Of a stretch of DNA of 64,000 bases, positions 9,202 through 17,788 are shown one piece after another. Position numbers and translations under genes: made by a program. Within the stretch, counting starts at the first letter, position 1. Each line of letters begins with the position of its first letter. The notes under the pieces were generated by a model, which saw only the letters and a program-made list of their open reading frames with translations, ran no database searches and was not told where the DNA came from. Origin of the DNA: Endozoicomonas elysicola (GTDB lineage: Bacteria > Pseudomonadota > Gammaproteobacteria > Pseudomonadales > Endozoicomonadaceae); contig NZ_JOJP01000001.1 of NCBI RefSeq assembly GCF_000710775.1, positions 2,153,729 through 2,217,728 on the forward strand. The letters run 5' to 3'.

Positions 9202-9224
9202 GCCCCGTTATTATGCAACGGGGC
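9202..9224 (-). terminator. Hairpin between dapD and the acyltransferase gene
   Basis: GCCCCGTT and AACGGGGC form a perfect 8-bp stem with a 7-base loop directly after dapD in the direction of transcription. No clear U-run follows, so it may be a processing or weak termination structure. Confidence 0.5.
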
Positions 9225-9263
9225 TATCCAGACTATCTAGTACTTTAATGCGCGACAATATGA

Positions 9264-10301
9264 TCAGTTATGAGAATGCAACTCGTCATTGAGCTCAATG
9301 GCGGACTTGTTGGTCAGGCATTCCAGTGCTCCAGTCAGTGAGTTTCTGCGGAACAGCAGGTCTGATTTACCCGCCAGATCGCCGGCTTTTACGACTTCAG
9401 CCACATTTTTCTGATCATCAAGCACTTGAACCTTACTGGCGGCTGTGAGGTAAAGCCCTGCTTCAATAATACAGCGGTCACCCAGTGGAATGCCAAGGCC
9501 AGCATTAGCACCGATCAGACAGTTTTCGCCCACAGAGATCACAATGTTGTTACCACCGGAGAGTGTTCCCATGGTACTGCAACCACCACCAAGGTCAGAG
9601 CCTTCGCCAACCATGACGCCTGCGGAAACACGGCCTTCAATCATGCTTTTGCCTTCGGTACCTGCGTTGAAGTTGATAAAGCCTTCATGCATCACCGTAG
9701 TGCCTTCCCCCACATAGGCTCCCAGACGAACCCTTGCGGTATGGGCAATACGAACGCCTGCAGGTACAACGTAGTCGGTCATTTTCGGGAATTTATCCAC
9801 TGAATTGACGCTCAGAACACGACCTTCAGCACGAGCCTTTAGCTGGCGAGCGGGGAGCTCATCCAGATCTATAGCACCTTCACTGGTCCATGCAACATTG
9901 GGTAGCAGAGGGAAAATGCCTTGCAGGTTCACACCATGAGGTTTAACCAGACGGTGAGAAAGCAAGTGAAGCTTAAGATAGGCTTCTGGTGTGCTGGTGG
10001 GGGCATCATCAGTTTCCAGAATGGTGATGACCCGAGGCTGATGACTCTCTTCCAGGCTGCTGGTAATTGTGGCCAGCTCAGTTTGCTCAATATCGACAAA
10101 CAGGTCTTCAAGGGCATGCAGTGTTTTGCTATCAAGCTCGATAAATTCGTTGCCACCCTTATAGTCAACCAGCTTGGCAATACTGTCTAACAGTTCAGGT
10201 GCAGGATTAAGAATAGGTTGTGGATAGAACACATCCAGCCACTGGTCTTTCTGGTTCTTACTGCCAATACCAATGGCCAGACTAAAATGCTGTTTACTCA
10301 T
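9264..10301 (-). CDS. dapD: 2,3,4,5-tetrahydropyridine-2,6-dicarboxylate N-succinyltransferase
   Basis: A 345-aa protein of the long (Pseudomonas-type) DapD class, not the ~274-aa enterobacterial form. It catalyses succinylation of tetrahydrodipicolinate in the succinylase branch of lysine/meso-diaminopimelate synthesis, using succinyl-CoA. The C-terminal half is a left-handed beta-helix of hexapeptide repeats (RIAHTARVRLGAYVGEGTTV, MIEGRVSAGVMVGEGSDLGG, CLIGANAGLGIPLGDRCIIE). AAGGA seven bases before the ATG supports the start. The yffB gene lies upstream on the same strand, a common pairing. Confidence 0.95.
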   Translation of the reverse strand: MSKQHFSLAIGIGSKNQKDQWLDVFYPQPILNPAPELLDSIAKLVDYKGGNEFIELDSKTLHALEDLFVDIEQTELATITSSLEESHQPRVITILETDDAPTSTPEAYLKLHLLSHRLVKPHGVNLQGIFPLLPNVAWTSEGAIDLDELPARQLKARAEGRVLSVNSVDKFPKMTDYVVPAGVRIAHTARVRLGAYVGEGTTVMHEGFINFNAGTEGKSMIEGRVSAGVMVGEGSDLGGGCSTMGTLSGGNNIVISVGENCLIGANAGLGIPLGDRCIIEAGLYLTAASKVQVLDDQKNVAEVVKAGDLAGKSDLLFRRNSLTGALECLTNKSAIELNDELHSHN

Positions 10302-10428
10302 TTATCATTCCTTCAATTTTCAGGAGCCTGTTGGAATTAAGACGGTCCTGCTGCGGTTACGATAAATTGGTCTAGAAATTCTCGTAATCCTCGTTATAGA
10401 CGCTTAAGTTCGACAGACACCACGCTCG

Positions 10429-10779
10429 TTATAAAAGCTGGTCACTGTATTCTTGTTCAGAAAAACCCAGTAACTTCTGGTTGCCCGTATCCAGTAAAGG
10501 GCGTTTGATCATGGCTGGCTGTTCCAGCATCAGGCTAATTGCACGCTCGGCATTGATTGCAGGCTTCTCTTCTTCAGGAAGTTTCCGCCAGGTAGTTCCA
10601 CGACGGTTCAGTAGAGCTTCCCAGCCCAACTCCTTTGTCCATGCTTCAAGCATGCTTTTTTCAAGGCCGTCCTTTCTGTAGTCATAGAAGCGGTATTCAA
10701 TACCGTTACTCTCCAGCCAGCGCCGGGCTTTTTTAATGGTGTCGCAGTTTGGTATGCCGTATAACGTTAAGGTGACCAC
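10429..10779 (-). CDS. yffB: ArsC/Spx-family reductase-like protein YffB
   Basis: A 116-aa thioredoxin-fold protein of the arsenate reductase (ArsC/Spx) family. It begins [19 protein letters not shown], with the single Cys of the active-site loop, followed by [11 protein letters not shown], a basic middle ([11 protein letters not shown]) and IKRPLLDTG near the end, as in YffB. The start is GTG at 10779 preceded by GGAGG. Its biochemical role is not firmly established; glutathione-dependent thiol reduction is proposed for the family. It lies upstream of dapD on the same strand with ~130 bases between, and may be co-transcribed. Confidence 0.88.
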   Translation of the reverse strand: MVTLTLYGIPNCDTIKKARRWLESNGIEYRFYDYRKDGLEKSMLEAWTKELGWEALLNRRGTTWRKLPEEEKPAINAERAISLMLEQPAMIKRPLLDTGNQKLLGFSEQEYSDQLL

Positions 10780-10983
10780 ATTACCTCCTGTCTTTATGGA
10801 ATACCTTTATCCCAAGGGTGTCTAACCCATTGATTTGTGTCGACCATAATCCAAACCAAAATGGCCCGGTGATCACTACACAAAATGAGCAAAGCTTACA
10901 CGTTTCTGGCGGGGTTTGCCTAGGCTGACTGGTCTAACTGCCTGCTAGAGAGCTTGTTAAGGCTGTTTGGCTTCGGCTTTCTG

Positions 10984-11403
10984 TTATTGAACTGGAGTTA
11001 ACGTTGCTCTCAGCAGTTCAACACGGCGCCGGTTAGCGCCGAAGTCGTAATATCCGATACGGGAGGAAGAGCGAACATCAACCCTGCCGTCAGGACGGAT
11101 GATCAGTATCAGGTCATCTTTGAACTTAAGCCAGGGCGTTGTAAAAACAGTAATGACAACCTGTTCATTACTACTGATGACCTCTGCATTAGGCCAGCTC
11201 TGCAGAGTGTTCACCAGTCTTTCTTTTATTTGTGAGTTATCGGTATCGTTGAAATAGAGCGGTGAAATATTCTGCTTGCCAGAAACCAGGCTGCTGACAC
11301 AGTTTGGGCTCTCAGGGCAGGGGAGCTCGTCCGAATCAGCTTGCACTGTCGTATTGATCATAAGCGGAAGTGCAAGCAGGCATAGGATCGCGGATTTTTT
11401 CAC
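10984..11403 (-). CDS. DUF1499 family exported protein
   Basis: A 139-aa DUF1499 protein. GTG at 11403 is preferred: AAGGA lies ten bases upstream and the protein then starts directly with a signal peptide (VKKSAILCLLALPL to VQA). The in-frame ATG at 11436 has no ribosome site. Family marks are CPESPNCVSS, the TPWLKFKDDL strand and DVRSSSRIGYYDFGANRRRVE near the C-terminus. The function of DUF1499 is unknown; the signal peptide points to the periplasm. It follows the DJ-1-like gene closely on the same strand and may be its operon partner. Confidence 0.8.
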   Translation of the reverse strand: MKKSAILCLLALPLMINTTVQADSDELPCPESPNCVSSLVSGKQNISPLYFNDTDNSQIKERLVNTLQSWPNAEVISSNEQVVITVFTTPWLKFKDDLILIIRPDGRVDVRSSSRIGYYDFGANRRRVELLRATLTPVQ

Positions 11404-11441
11404 TGTTCTTGGTTCCTTGAGTTTCTGGTGATGCAATCTAT

Positions 11442-12119
11442 CTACGCGAGCAGAGCGATAACGGCATCGGCAACGGCTTCCGAAGAGGCTGGGTTCTGTC
11501 CGGTTATTATAAGACCATCGTGAATCGTGTAGCTATTCCAGTCGGGGCCTTGTGTATAAATGCCTCCCGCCTTTTTGAGTTCGTCTTCCAGAGAAAAAGG
11601 AACAATTCCTTCCAGTTGTACGGCAACCTCTTCACTGTTACTGAAACCAGTGACCTTCTTGCCTTTAATAAGAGGCTCCCCATTTTGGTTAAGGGCTTTT
11701 AGAAGAACTGCCGGAGCATGACATACAGCAGAAACCGGCTTGCCCTGTTGGTAAAAACGTTCAATAAGGGCAATGGAGTCAGGGGCATTGGTTAAGTCCC
11801 AGAGAGGGCCATGTCCTCCAGGGTAAAATACTGCATCATAATCATCTGCAGAAACCTGGGCTAATTTGCCAGTGCTGGCCAGTTTCTCCTGAAGAGCTTG
11901 GTCTTGTGCAAAGCGTCGGGTTGAGTCGGTTTGAAAGTCAGGCAACTGGCTTTTGGGATCAACCGGAGGCTGGCCTCCGGCAGGAGATACCAAGGTAATG
12001 TCTGCACCAGCATCCAGAAAACGGTAATAGGGAGCTGCAAACTCCTCAAGCCAGAACCCCGTCTTTTCACCGGTCGCACCCAGTTCATTGTGGGAGGTCA
12101 GTATAAACAGAATTTTCAT
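11442..12119 (-). CDS. DJ-1/PfpI family protein (Hsp31-like)
   Basis: A 225-aa class I glutamine amidotransferase-like protein. The nucleophile elbow is PVSAVCHAPAVLL with the reactive Cys followed by His, and FYPGGHGPLWDL carries the glycine-rich oxyanion region; GFWLEEFAAPYY and TLVSPAGGQPPVDPKS are typical of the Hsp31/YhbO-type subgroup. Family members act as glyoxalases, deglycases or chaperones in carbonyl or oxidative stress; which one cannot be decided. No signal peptide. The DUF1499 gene follows 38 bases downstream; the pentapeptide/channel gene is divergent upstream. Confidence 0.88.
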   Translation of the reverse strand: MKILFILTSHNELGATGEKTGFWLEEFAAPYYRFLDAGADITLVSPAGGQPPVDPKSQLPDFQTDSTRRFAQDQALQEKLASTGKLAQVSADDYDAVFYPGGHGPLWDLTNAPDSIALIERFYQQGKPVSAVCHAPAVLLKALNQNGEPLIKGKKVTGFSNSEEVAVQLEGIVPFSLEDELKKAGGIYTQGPDWNSYTIHDGLIITGQNPASSEAVADAVIALLA

Positions 12120-12207
12120 GGGAGGAGCCTCTGTTAACTATCAACTTTTCAGTGTGTTGAAAAGATGGTGATTTGTAAAGCGAATGGCTATTTAAACCCC
12201 TTCGTGA

Positions 12208-13275
12208 GTGCGCCGATATATCCATGAGTGTGGGCTTTTGCTGGCAGGTTTTGTTGTTGTCAGCACCGTAAATTATGGAAGATATGGGATTCATGGTTTG
12301 AATCAGTTGCAGGTTTCAGAGCATCAGTGCTCTTTTTTCGGTAAATCTGGCCGGTGTAAAGATTTGGCTGAATCGGGAAGTCAGTTTTGTTTCTGGCACG
12401 ATCCTGATGCGGACAAAACCGGTGATGATGTAAAAGGAAGGCTTGAAGAGAGAGCGAAAAATGGACAGCCCATGGAGGGCTTTATTCTCCGAAAAGCCAA
12501 TCTGGATAATGTGAATTTGGTCAATCATGGCAGCAGCAAGCCATTTCAACTGATCAATGGTGACCTGAGTCGAGCCAGTCTTCATAAGGCCCACCTGTAT
12601 CGTATTGATCTTTCAGGTACACGCCTGTTAAAAGCCAATCTTTCCAATGCAAATTTACACCGGGCAAACCTCTCAGGGTGCAATCTGTTGGGGGTTAACC
12701 TGAAAAACAGTCTATTGGATCATGTCTATTGGGGCGATAAGCTGTATCAGGAGCAAGAAGCTGAAGCAGATCCCGATAATGCCATTACCATGTATGAAGA
12801 GGCGGAAGAGTCTGCAAGAAACATTCGGCGTCACTGTGAACATCTTGGAATGATGACTGCGGCGGGCCATTTTTTCTATCGAGAAAGGGTCTTTCATCGC
12901 CTGCAGATGCCGAAATATTCCCGGCAACGACTTATCTCTTACCTGGTGGATAAGATCAGCGGGTATGGTGAGTCACCATTGCGAGTGGTCGTTTTTTCCA
13001 TCGTACTTATTATGCTTTGCTCATTTGTATACTTGTTTACCGGTGTACAGGATGGGGACACGGTTGTTCGTTTCAGCGAGAGTGCTGGATTATCTCAAAA
13101 TCTGCTGTACTGGTTGGATTGTCTGTATTTTAGTGTCGTAACGTTTACGACATTGGGGTACGGAGACTTGACGCCCCTTGGGCTGTCTCGAATCTTTGCT
13201 GCCTGTGAAGCTTTCACAGGCAGCTTTTCCCTGGCTCTGTTTGTGGTGCTTTTTGTTAAAAAAATGATTCGCTGA
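12208..13275 (+). CDS. Pentapeptide-repeat / two-TM K+ channel fusion
   Basis: Three parts are visible in 355 aa. Residues 41-64 carry a Cys/His cluster (C41, C50, C61, H64 in FCFWHDP) that looks like a small metal-binding knuckle. Residues ~95-170 are pentapeptide repeats (LRKANLDNVNL, LLKANLSNANLHRANLSGCNL). The C-terminal ~120 residues are a two-transmembrane ion channel: a first helix VVFSIVLIMLCSFVYLF, pore loop VVTFTTLGYGDLTP with the K+ selectivity motif, and a second helix. The protein is probably a K+ channel of the inner membrane with a cytosolic sensor region. The start is uncertain: GTG at 12208, or TTG at 12298 or 12307; none has a strong ribosome site. Confidence 0.82.
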   Translation: MRRYIHECGLLLAGFVVVSTVNYGRYGIHGLNQLQVSEHQCSFFGKSGRCKDLAESGSQFCFWHDPDADKTGDDVKGRLEERAKNGQPMEGFILRKANLDNVNLVNHGSSKPFQLINGDLSRASLHKAHLYRIDLSGTRLLKANLSNANLHRANLSGCNLLGVNLKNSLLDHVYWGDKLYQEQEAEADPDNAITMYEEAEESARNIRRHCEHLGMMTAAGHFFYRERVFHRLQMPKYSRQRLISYLVDKISGYGESPLRVVVFSIVLIMLCSFVYLFTGVQDGDTVVRFSESAGLSQNLLYWLDCLYFSVVTFTTLGYGDLTPLGLSRIFAACEAFTGSFSLALFVVLFVKKMIR

Positions 13276-13301
13276 ATATTCAATTTATTGCCGGTAAATA
13301 C

Positions 13302-13802
13302 TCAATTATCAGTTGCGTATGCATCTACCTCATCGGGATCACAACTGATAGCGGCATGGGGCTGTCCTTGAAGCAGTTTTTTAAACTGTTCTCTCTGGAG
13401 ATGAATCAGCTCACGGTGGTTTCCACCCTGAAAGTATAAATCCTGAACAGCGTTGAGCTCATCATCCCAGCAGGTTTTCATTCCGTAAGCGATGCCCATG
13501 GCTGGCACTGCACCCATCTCACAGTCCGGGAAAAGCTCCTCAAGGCTATGTTCACTGACAAGGTGCAGGTGTCGGTTAAGCTTGGTGTTGACCCAGCGTA
13601 GCATGAGCTTGTTCATTGAAGGGACGATTGCCATTACGTAGCCATCATCGTCCTGAAGAACAATTGCTTTAGCCATGTTTTTAACAGGAACGCAGGCGAC
13701 ATGGGCTGTATTGAGTGCGCGGTCTGAATAAGGGTGACTGACCACTTCATAATCTACCTGGTTATGATTCAGAAAAGCCTGGAGTTTTGGAGCGATAGAC
13801 AT
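13302..13802 (-). CDS. YbaK/ProX-like aminoacyl-tRNA deacylase domain protein
   Basis: A 166-aa protein of the YbaK/aminoacyl-tRNA-editing family. Typical features are the N-terminal DYEVVSHPYSDRALNTAHV, the MAKAIVLQDDDGYVMAIVP core with the conserved Lys that clears misacylated tRNA in relatives, and EMGAVPAMGIAYGM with the GxxxP loop. Such proteins hydrolyse wrongly charged tRNAs such as Cys- or Ala-tRNAPro; the present specificity is unknown. AGAGAG precedes the ATG. It is convergent with the channel gene, with only 26 bases between. Confidence 0.85.
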   Translation of the reverse strand: MSIAPKLQAFLNHNQVDYEVVSHPYSDRALNTAHVACVPVKNMAKAIVLQDDDGYVMAIVPSMNKLMLRWVNTKLNRHLHLVSEHSLEELFPDCEMGAVPAMGIAYGMKTCWDDELNAVQDLYFQGGNHRELIHLQREQFKKLLQGQPHAAISCDPDEVDAYATDN

Positions 13803-14125
13803 CAGACACTCTCTTTAAACTGAGAAATACATAGGACAGTTGTTTTATAAAGTCTATACGCAAATCTGTTGAAATATTGTTCAATATGAACCGGTTTTTA
13901 AGTTAATAGAGTATTAATAATTTATTTTTCAGAGCGTTTTAGTTTACAGGCTTGTATCCCCTGGCAGTTAGCACGTTTTGAATGCTTTTAAATAATACTT
14001 TTCAGGGTGATGCTTTTTTGCACTCTTCTGTCTGTAGCGGTATCCTTCGCGGCGCTCAATAGGCTCTTAGCTGATAAATTAACCAATTCAATCACTGGCT
14101 TTTAAATTAGAGCCTGTGGGACAGA
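13803..14125. other. Non-coding stretch between the YbaK-like gene and nhaD
   Basis: AT-rich divergent intergenic region containing the promoters of both genes. No open frame, repeat or recognised riboswitch seen. Confidence 0.4.
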
Positions 14126-15523
14126 ATGATGACGACAATAATGAAAAGACTCCTTTCTGTAGGAGCATTAACCTGTCTACCAACTACTGCAATGGCTGGC
14201 GATAAAGTGCTTGGTGTGACATCAAACCCGCTTGCCTGGGCCTGCATTGCTATTTTTGTGATTGCTTACTGTCTGGTGATGACAGAAGAGCAGCTTCATC
14301 TGCGTAAATCCAAACCGGTCATTATGGCAGCGGGAATTATATGGGCTCTTATAGCCTTCATTGCCGCACAGAAGGGTGTTCCTCATGAAGAATTAAAACA
14401 GGCCGTCATGCATGATCTTGAAGAGTATGCGGCGATGTTCCTGTTCCTGCTGGTTGCTATGACCTACATCAACGCCATGGAGGACCGGCAGGTGTTTGCC
14501 ACGCTTCGAAGCTGGTTGATCAGCAAGGGCTTTAATTACCGAAGCCTCTTCTGGATTACAGGTATCATGGCATTCTTTATCTCTCCGGTGGCTGACAACC
14601 TGACCACAGCGCTGTTAATGGGTGCAGTGATTATGGCCGTCGGGGAGGGCAACCCAAAGTTTGTCACGCTGGCAATGATCAATGTGGTTGTGGCTGCCAA
14701 TGCCGGTGGGGCCTTCAGCCCCTTTGGTGATATTACTACGCTGATGGTCTGGCAGTCGGGTAAGGTTGAATTTTTTAAATTCTTCAGCCTGTTCTTGCCG
14801 TCTGTCATCAATTATCTGGTTCCTGCCGTTATCATGAGTATCTTCATCGATCAGGGGCGGCCCGTTGGAATTAAGGCCGATAGCTCCATTCGGCGTGGCG
14901 GCATGATGATTTGTTTCCTTTTTCTGGTCACCATTTTCCTGGCAGTCAGCTTTGAAAAGGCGCTTGGGCTTCCGCCGTTTATGGGGATGATGACCGGCCT
15001 TGCCTTACTGATGTTCTATACCTATTTCATGCATATTCAAGGGTTGACCAGTAATCGGAGGTTAACCGCTCGACCGGCAGCAAAGGATGAGAAGATTGAT
15101 ATTTTTCAGGAGGTTGCCCATGCAGAATGGGATACCCTATTGTTCTTCTTTGGGGTTATTTTCTCCGTAGGAGGGTTGCGCTATCTTGGTTACCTCGACC
15201 TTGCCTCGGAAACCATGTATGCCGACCTGGGAGCCACGTGGACCAATATTATTGCCGGTGTGGTGTCTGCGGTGGTAGATAATATTCCAGTGATGTTTGC
15301 TATCCTGGGTATGGATCCTGAAATGGATACGTTCCAGTGGTTGCTGATTACTCTGACAGCGGGGGTAGGAGGGAGCTTGCTCTCAATCGGCTCAGCTGCT
15401 GGTGTCGCCTTGATGGGAACCTCAAAAGGTGGCTACACCTTTATGACCCACCTGCGGTGGAGTTGGGCCATTGCTTTAGGGTATGTTGCCAGTATCTGGG
15501 CTCACTTCCTGGTTAATGGTTGA
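14126..15523 (+). CDS. nhaD: Na+/H+ antiporter NhaD
   Basis: A 465-aa polytopic inner-membrane protein with a signal-like first segment (RLLSVGALTCLPTTAMA) and about 12 further hydrophobic helices. Diagnostic NhaD segments are HDLEEYAAMFLFLLVAMTYI, FFISPVADNLTTALLMGAV and NAGGAFSPFGDITTLMVWQ, plus VVDNIPVMFAILGMDP and GGSLLSIGSAAGVALMG. It exports Na+ or Li+ in exchange for H+, as in Vibrio and halophiles, consistent with a marine habitat. Three ATGs lie in the first six codons (14126, 14129, 14141) with no clear ribosome site, so the exact start is open. A terminator follows at 15537. Confidence 0.93.
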   Translation: MMTTIMKRLLSVGALTCLPTTAMAGDKVLGVTSNPLAWACIAIFVIAYCLVMTEEQLHLRKSKPVIMAAGIIWALIAFIAAQKGVPHEELKQAVMHDLEEYAAMFLFLLVAMTYINAMEDRQVFATLRSWLISKGFNYRSLFWITGIMAFFISPVADNLTTALLMGAVIMAVGEGNPKFVTLAMINVVVAANAGGAFSPFGDITTLMVWQSGKVEFFKFFSLFLPSVINYLVPAVIMSIFIDQGRPVGIKADSSIRRGGMMICFLFLVTIFLAVSFEKALGLPPFMGMMTGLALLMFYTYFMHIQGLTSNRRLTARPAAKDEKIDIFQEVAHAEWDTLLFFFGVIFSVGGLRYLGYLDLASETMYADLGATWTNIIAGVVSAVVDNIPVMFAILGMDPEMDTFQWLLITLTAGVGGSLLSIGSAAGVALMGTSKGGYTFMTHLRWSWAIALGYVASIWAHFLVNG

Positions 15524-15536
15524 TAACTGATCGTTA

Positions 15537-15575
15537 GGCCTGAAGGGGAGCGGGCAGCCTCAGGCCATTATTTTG
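15537..15575 (+). terminator. Terminator after nhaD
   Basis: GGCCTGA and TCAGGCC form a stem with a GC-rich loop, followed by ATTATTTTG. It also lies at the 3' end of the convergent pagL-like gene. Confidence 0.65.
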
Positions 15576-15592
15576 TAAAAATTAGCTGTCAG

Positions 15593-16192
15593 TTAAAAGC
15601 GATAGGCCAGCTGGAGGGTTTGGAAATCAAGCCCTTCATTATCGCTGTTCAGGTTGGCATTTGAATAGTGCATCCAGCCATAGCTGACTTCAAATGGATT
15701 ATCCTCTCCCAGTGTCAGGCCGACCATTGCCCGGGTTTCAAACTGCCAGTGTCCGCCCATATTGATTCCGGAAAGGTGCTGCTGCTCAATATCTTTTTCA
15801 CTCTGATAACTAACGCCAACACCAAGATCAAGAAAAGGTGAGGTTTCACCAATTAATGGGCCGTTACTTGTGAAGCGAAAAATAGGGCTTAAGCTGATCT
15901 GTTTTACGCTGTCAGCACCTATTCGACGGCTGTCTTCAGTTGGGCTTAGAGTACTTTTCCAGTGACCTAAAGCCAGTTCTGCATAACTCTGCAGAAGAAT
16001 TGACTCTGAGGACCACAGAGCGTCTGAAAGGTTCCAGGCAAGAGCCAGTCGATATTGATTGATCTCAGCCTGCCGGTCAGTAAATGGTGCAATAGACTGA
16101 CCATAAGCCAGACTTATTTTATCGGGTTGCCAGTCAGCATTGGTGATTGAGGGCAGCAAGGCAAGAACAGCAAGAGATAATGCCTGTTTCAT
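15593..16192 (-). CDS. pagL: PagL-like lipid A 3-O-deacylase (acyloxyacyl hydrolase)
   Basis: A 199-aa outer-membrane beta-barrel protein. ATG at 16192 is chosen because AAAGGA lies about eight bases upstream and a clean signal peptide follows (MKQALSLAVLALLPS to NADW). The rest alternates polar and hydrophobic residues as in an eight-stranded barrel and ends in an aromatic residue (LAYRF). The C-terminal HYSNANL matches the PagL His-x-Ser active-site motif (H175, S177). In PagL the third residue is Glu fourteen positions after the His; here that position is Asp (D189, in NEGLD). PagL removes the 3-O acyl chain from lipid A. Activity here is inference. Confidence 0.82.
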   Translation of the reverse strand: MKQALSLAVLALLPSITNADWQPDKISLAYGQSIAPFTDRQAEINQYRLALAWNLSDALWSSESILLQSYAELALGHWKSTLSPTEDSRRIGADSVKQISLSPIFRFTSNGPLIGETSPFLDLGVGVSYQSEKDIEQQHLSGINMGGHWQFETRAMVGLTLGEDNPFEVSYGWMHYSNANLNSDNEGLDFQTLQLAYRF

Positions 16193-16528
16193 ATGGAAGT
16201 CCTTTCTGGCTGTGTTGCTTGAAATCAAACAGCACGGCGCTAACAGTTATTATTATTTTTAATCAATATATTTCATAAGTTATCAAAAGACTACTGTTTT
16301 GGAAAATTATATTTAAATTGTCGTTTATTGTCCTATTGGCTGGTGATTGTTGAGTTTCAGGTGGGAAGAAAGCTTTTTCTAAGGGGCCTCAGGCACAAAT
16401 GGCAGGAAGTATGAGTAAAGAGATACATTGCCAACACCTCCGAAAAGGTAAAAATGCTTGTTAGCGCTTGCATACTGATACCTCAACGCTAGTTTTAGGG
16501 GTTCGCACCATTTCATAGTGGCCAACTT
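16193..16528. other. Non-coding stretch between pagL-like gene and 389-aa gene
   Basis: AT-rich divergent region upstream of both flanking genes, with no open frame or clear repeat. Confidence 0.35.
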
Positions 16529-17698
16529 ATGTTTCCAGAAAATAAATACTCAGGACTTGATCCAAACTATGGGGTAGTGAAGGAGCAGCAAGAGCCGGCT
16601 GGTACAGAAGGCCGGGAGTTGGATGGAAAACAGAATCGATCCAGAGAGGTTCGACCAGATAGTGGGCCAATAATACCAATGCATCATCGTAAGGTAGATC
16701 CTTATGACCCCGGGTTTTCAAATAGTCCTCAAGGCTCTCCATTGAATTTGACTACACAACACCCTTCACAAACTGCCTCCTGTTCAAGTGGAGAGATGAA
16801 CATTGCTAGAAGAGCGTACCTTGTGGAGTGTTTCGATCAATTGGTGGCAGAAATATGCCCCAGAGGTACGAAGTTCTCAGAAATTGGAGTTAATATCTTA
16901 TGTGGGGAGTGGCGAGAAAAGCTGTTTAAGGTATGCCAGGGTTTGAAAGATGATCAGGGGTTTGCAAAAGAAGTATTAAAGAAATCATTGATGTATCTAC
17001 GATCGGGTAACCCTGAAAAACAGGAGAAGATCCTTCCAATCACAATCAAAAACTTCCTTATGCCTTTTTTAGAAAGCTGGGTTGCCAGAAATTTTCAAAA
17101 TGAGTTTGGTGCTATCACTTCAGCGTTGAGTAATTGCATCTTTTTCAAGGCTCTCAATGCTTGCATCGTCTATAGCAGACACCCCGATACCCATCAGCAT
17201 CATCCAGCATTATCTTTGAACCTGCAAGGTACAGGCTGGAGCAGGCCGGTTAGCCTGACTTACTTTATTGAGAATGCTCTTGGCGGACATGAGCAAGGTT
17301 TTCGACATAGCATGCTGTTTGATCTTGAAATACTTTGTTTCATGAAGCAATGGGAGCATAGGCACAATGGTTTTCATGTGGATGTAAGAACCTCATTGAA
17401 TTTCAGAGAATACAGCAAATCTATTTTAGAGATCATTCTGATCAACAATATAAACCGTAGTCGATGGACTGAGCCGCTTGATTTTTCAAGCTTTTTTCAA
17501 GTTGATTGTAATGGTCCCGAATTGTGTAAAGGTGATCTGCTTTTCAGGCTGGGCGAAATACATCAACAACTGGCCCACAACGAAAGTGGGCATAGAACTG
17601 GCGATGATGTGACAGAATACAAAAGCTTTAAAAAATTATACCTGGCGGAAAAAGAAAAACAGCTGTCGGGAAATACTACAAAGTTTGAAGCGTTATAG
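16529..17698 (+). CDS. Orphan 389-aa protein
   Basis: Not recognised. The first ~85 residues are polar and rich in Pro, Ser, Gly and Gln, apparently disordered. From about residue 88 onward the protein is predicted helical with regular aromatic and Leu residues (RRAYLVECFDQLVAEICPRG, MYLRSGNPEKQEKIL, FLMPFLESWVARNFQNEFG). There is a His cluster RHPDTHQHHP near residue 220. No signal peptide, membrane helix or nuclease/transferase motif is visible. The layout, a disordered leader plus a helical domain, resembles the other orphans in this window (542 and 779 aa) but I see no direct sequence similarity. A hairpin follows the stop. Confidence 0.65.
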   Translation: MFPENKYSGLDPNYGVVKEQQEPAGTEGRELDGKQNRSREVRPDSGPIIPMHHRKVDPYDPGFSNSPQGSPLNLTTQHPSQTASCSSGEMNIARRAYLVECFDQLVAEICPRGTKFSEIGVNILCGEWREKLFKVCQGLKDDQGFAKEVLKKSLMYLRSGNPEKQEKILPITIKNFLMPFLESWVARNFQNEFGAITSALSNCIFFKALNACIVYSRHPDTHQHHPALSLNLQGTGWSRPVSLTYFIENALGGHEQGFRHSMLFDLEILCFMKQWEHRHNGFHVDVRTSLNFREYSKSILEIILINNINRSRWTEPLDFSSFFQVDCNGPELCKGDLLFRLGEIHQQLAHNESGHRTGDDVTEYKSFKKLYLAEKEKQLSGNTTKFEAL

Positions 17699-17755
17699 AA
17701 AAACGTTGATCATCGTATGATTTTATATGGACTGTGGATTTAATATGGGGGTTGA

Positions 17756-17780
17756 CTCCCTCAGTCGCAAACTGAGGGAG
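17756..17780. terminator. Hairpin between the 389-aa gene and gatB
   Basis: CTCCCTCAGT and ACTGAGGGAG form a perfect 10-bp stem with a 5-base loop between two convergent genes. There is no strong T-run on either side, so termination efficiency is uncertain. Confidence 0.55.
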
Positions 17781-17788
17781 GGACATAT

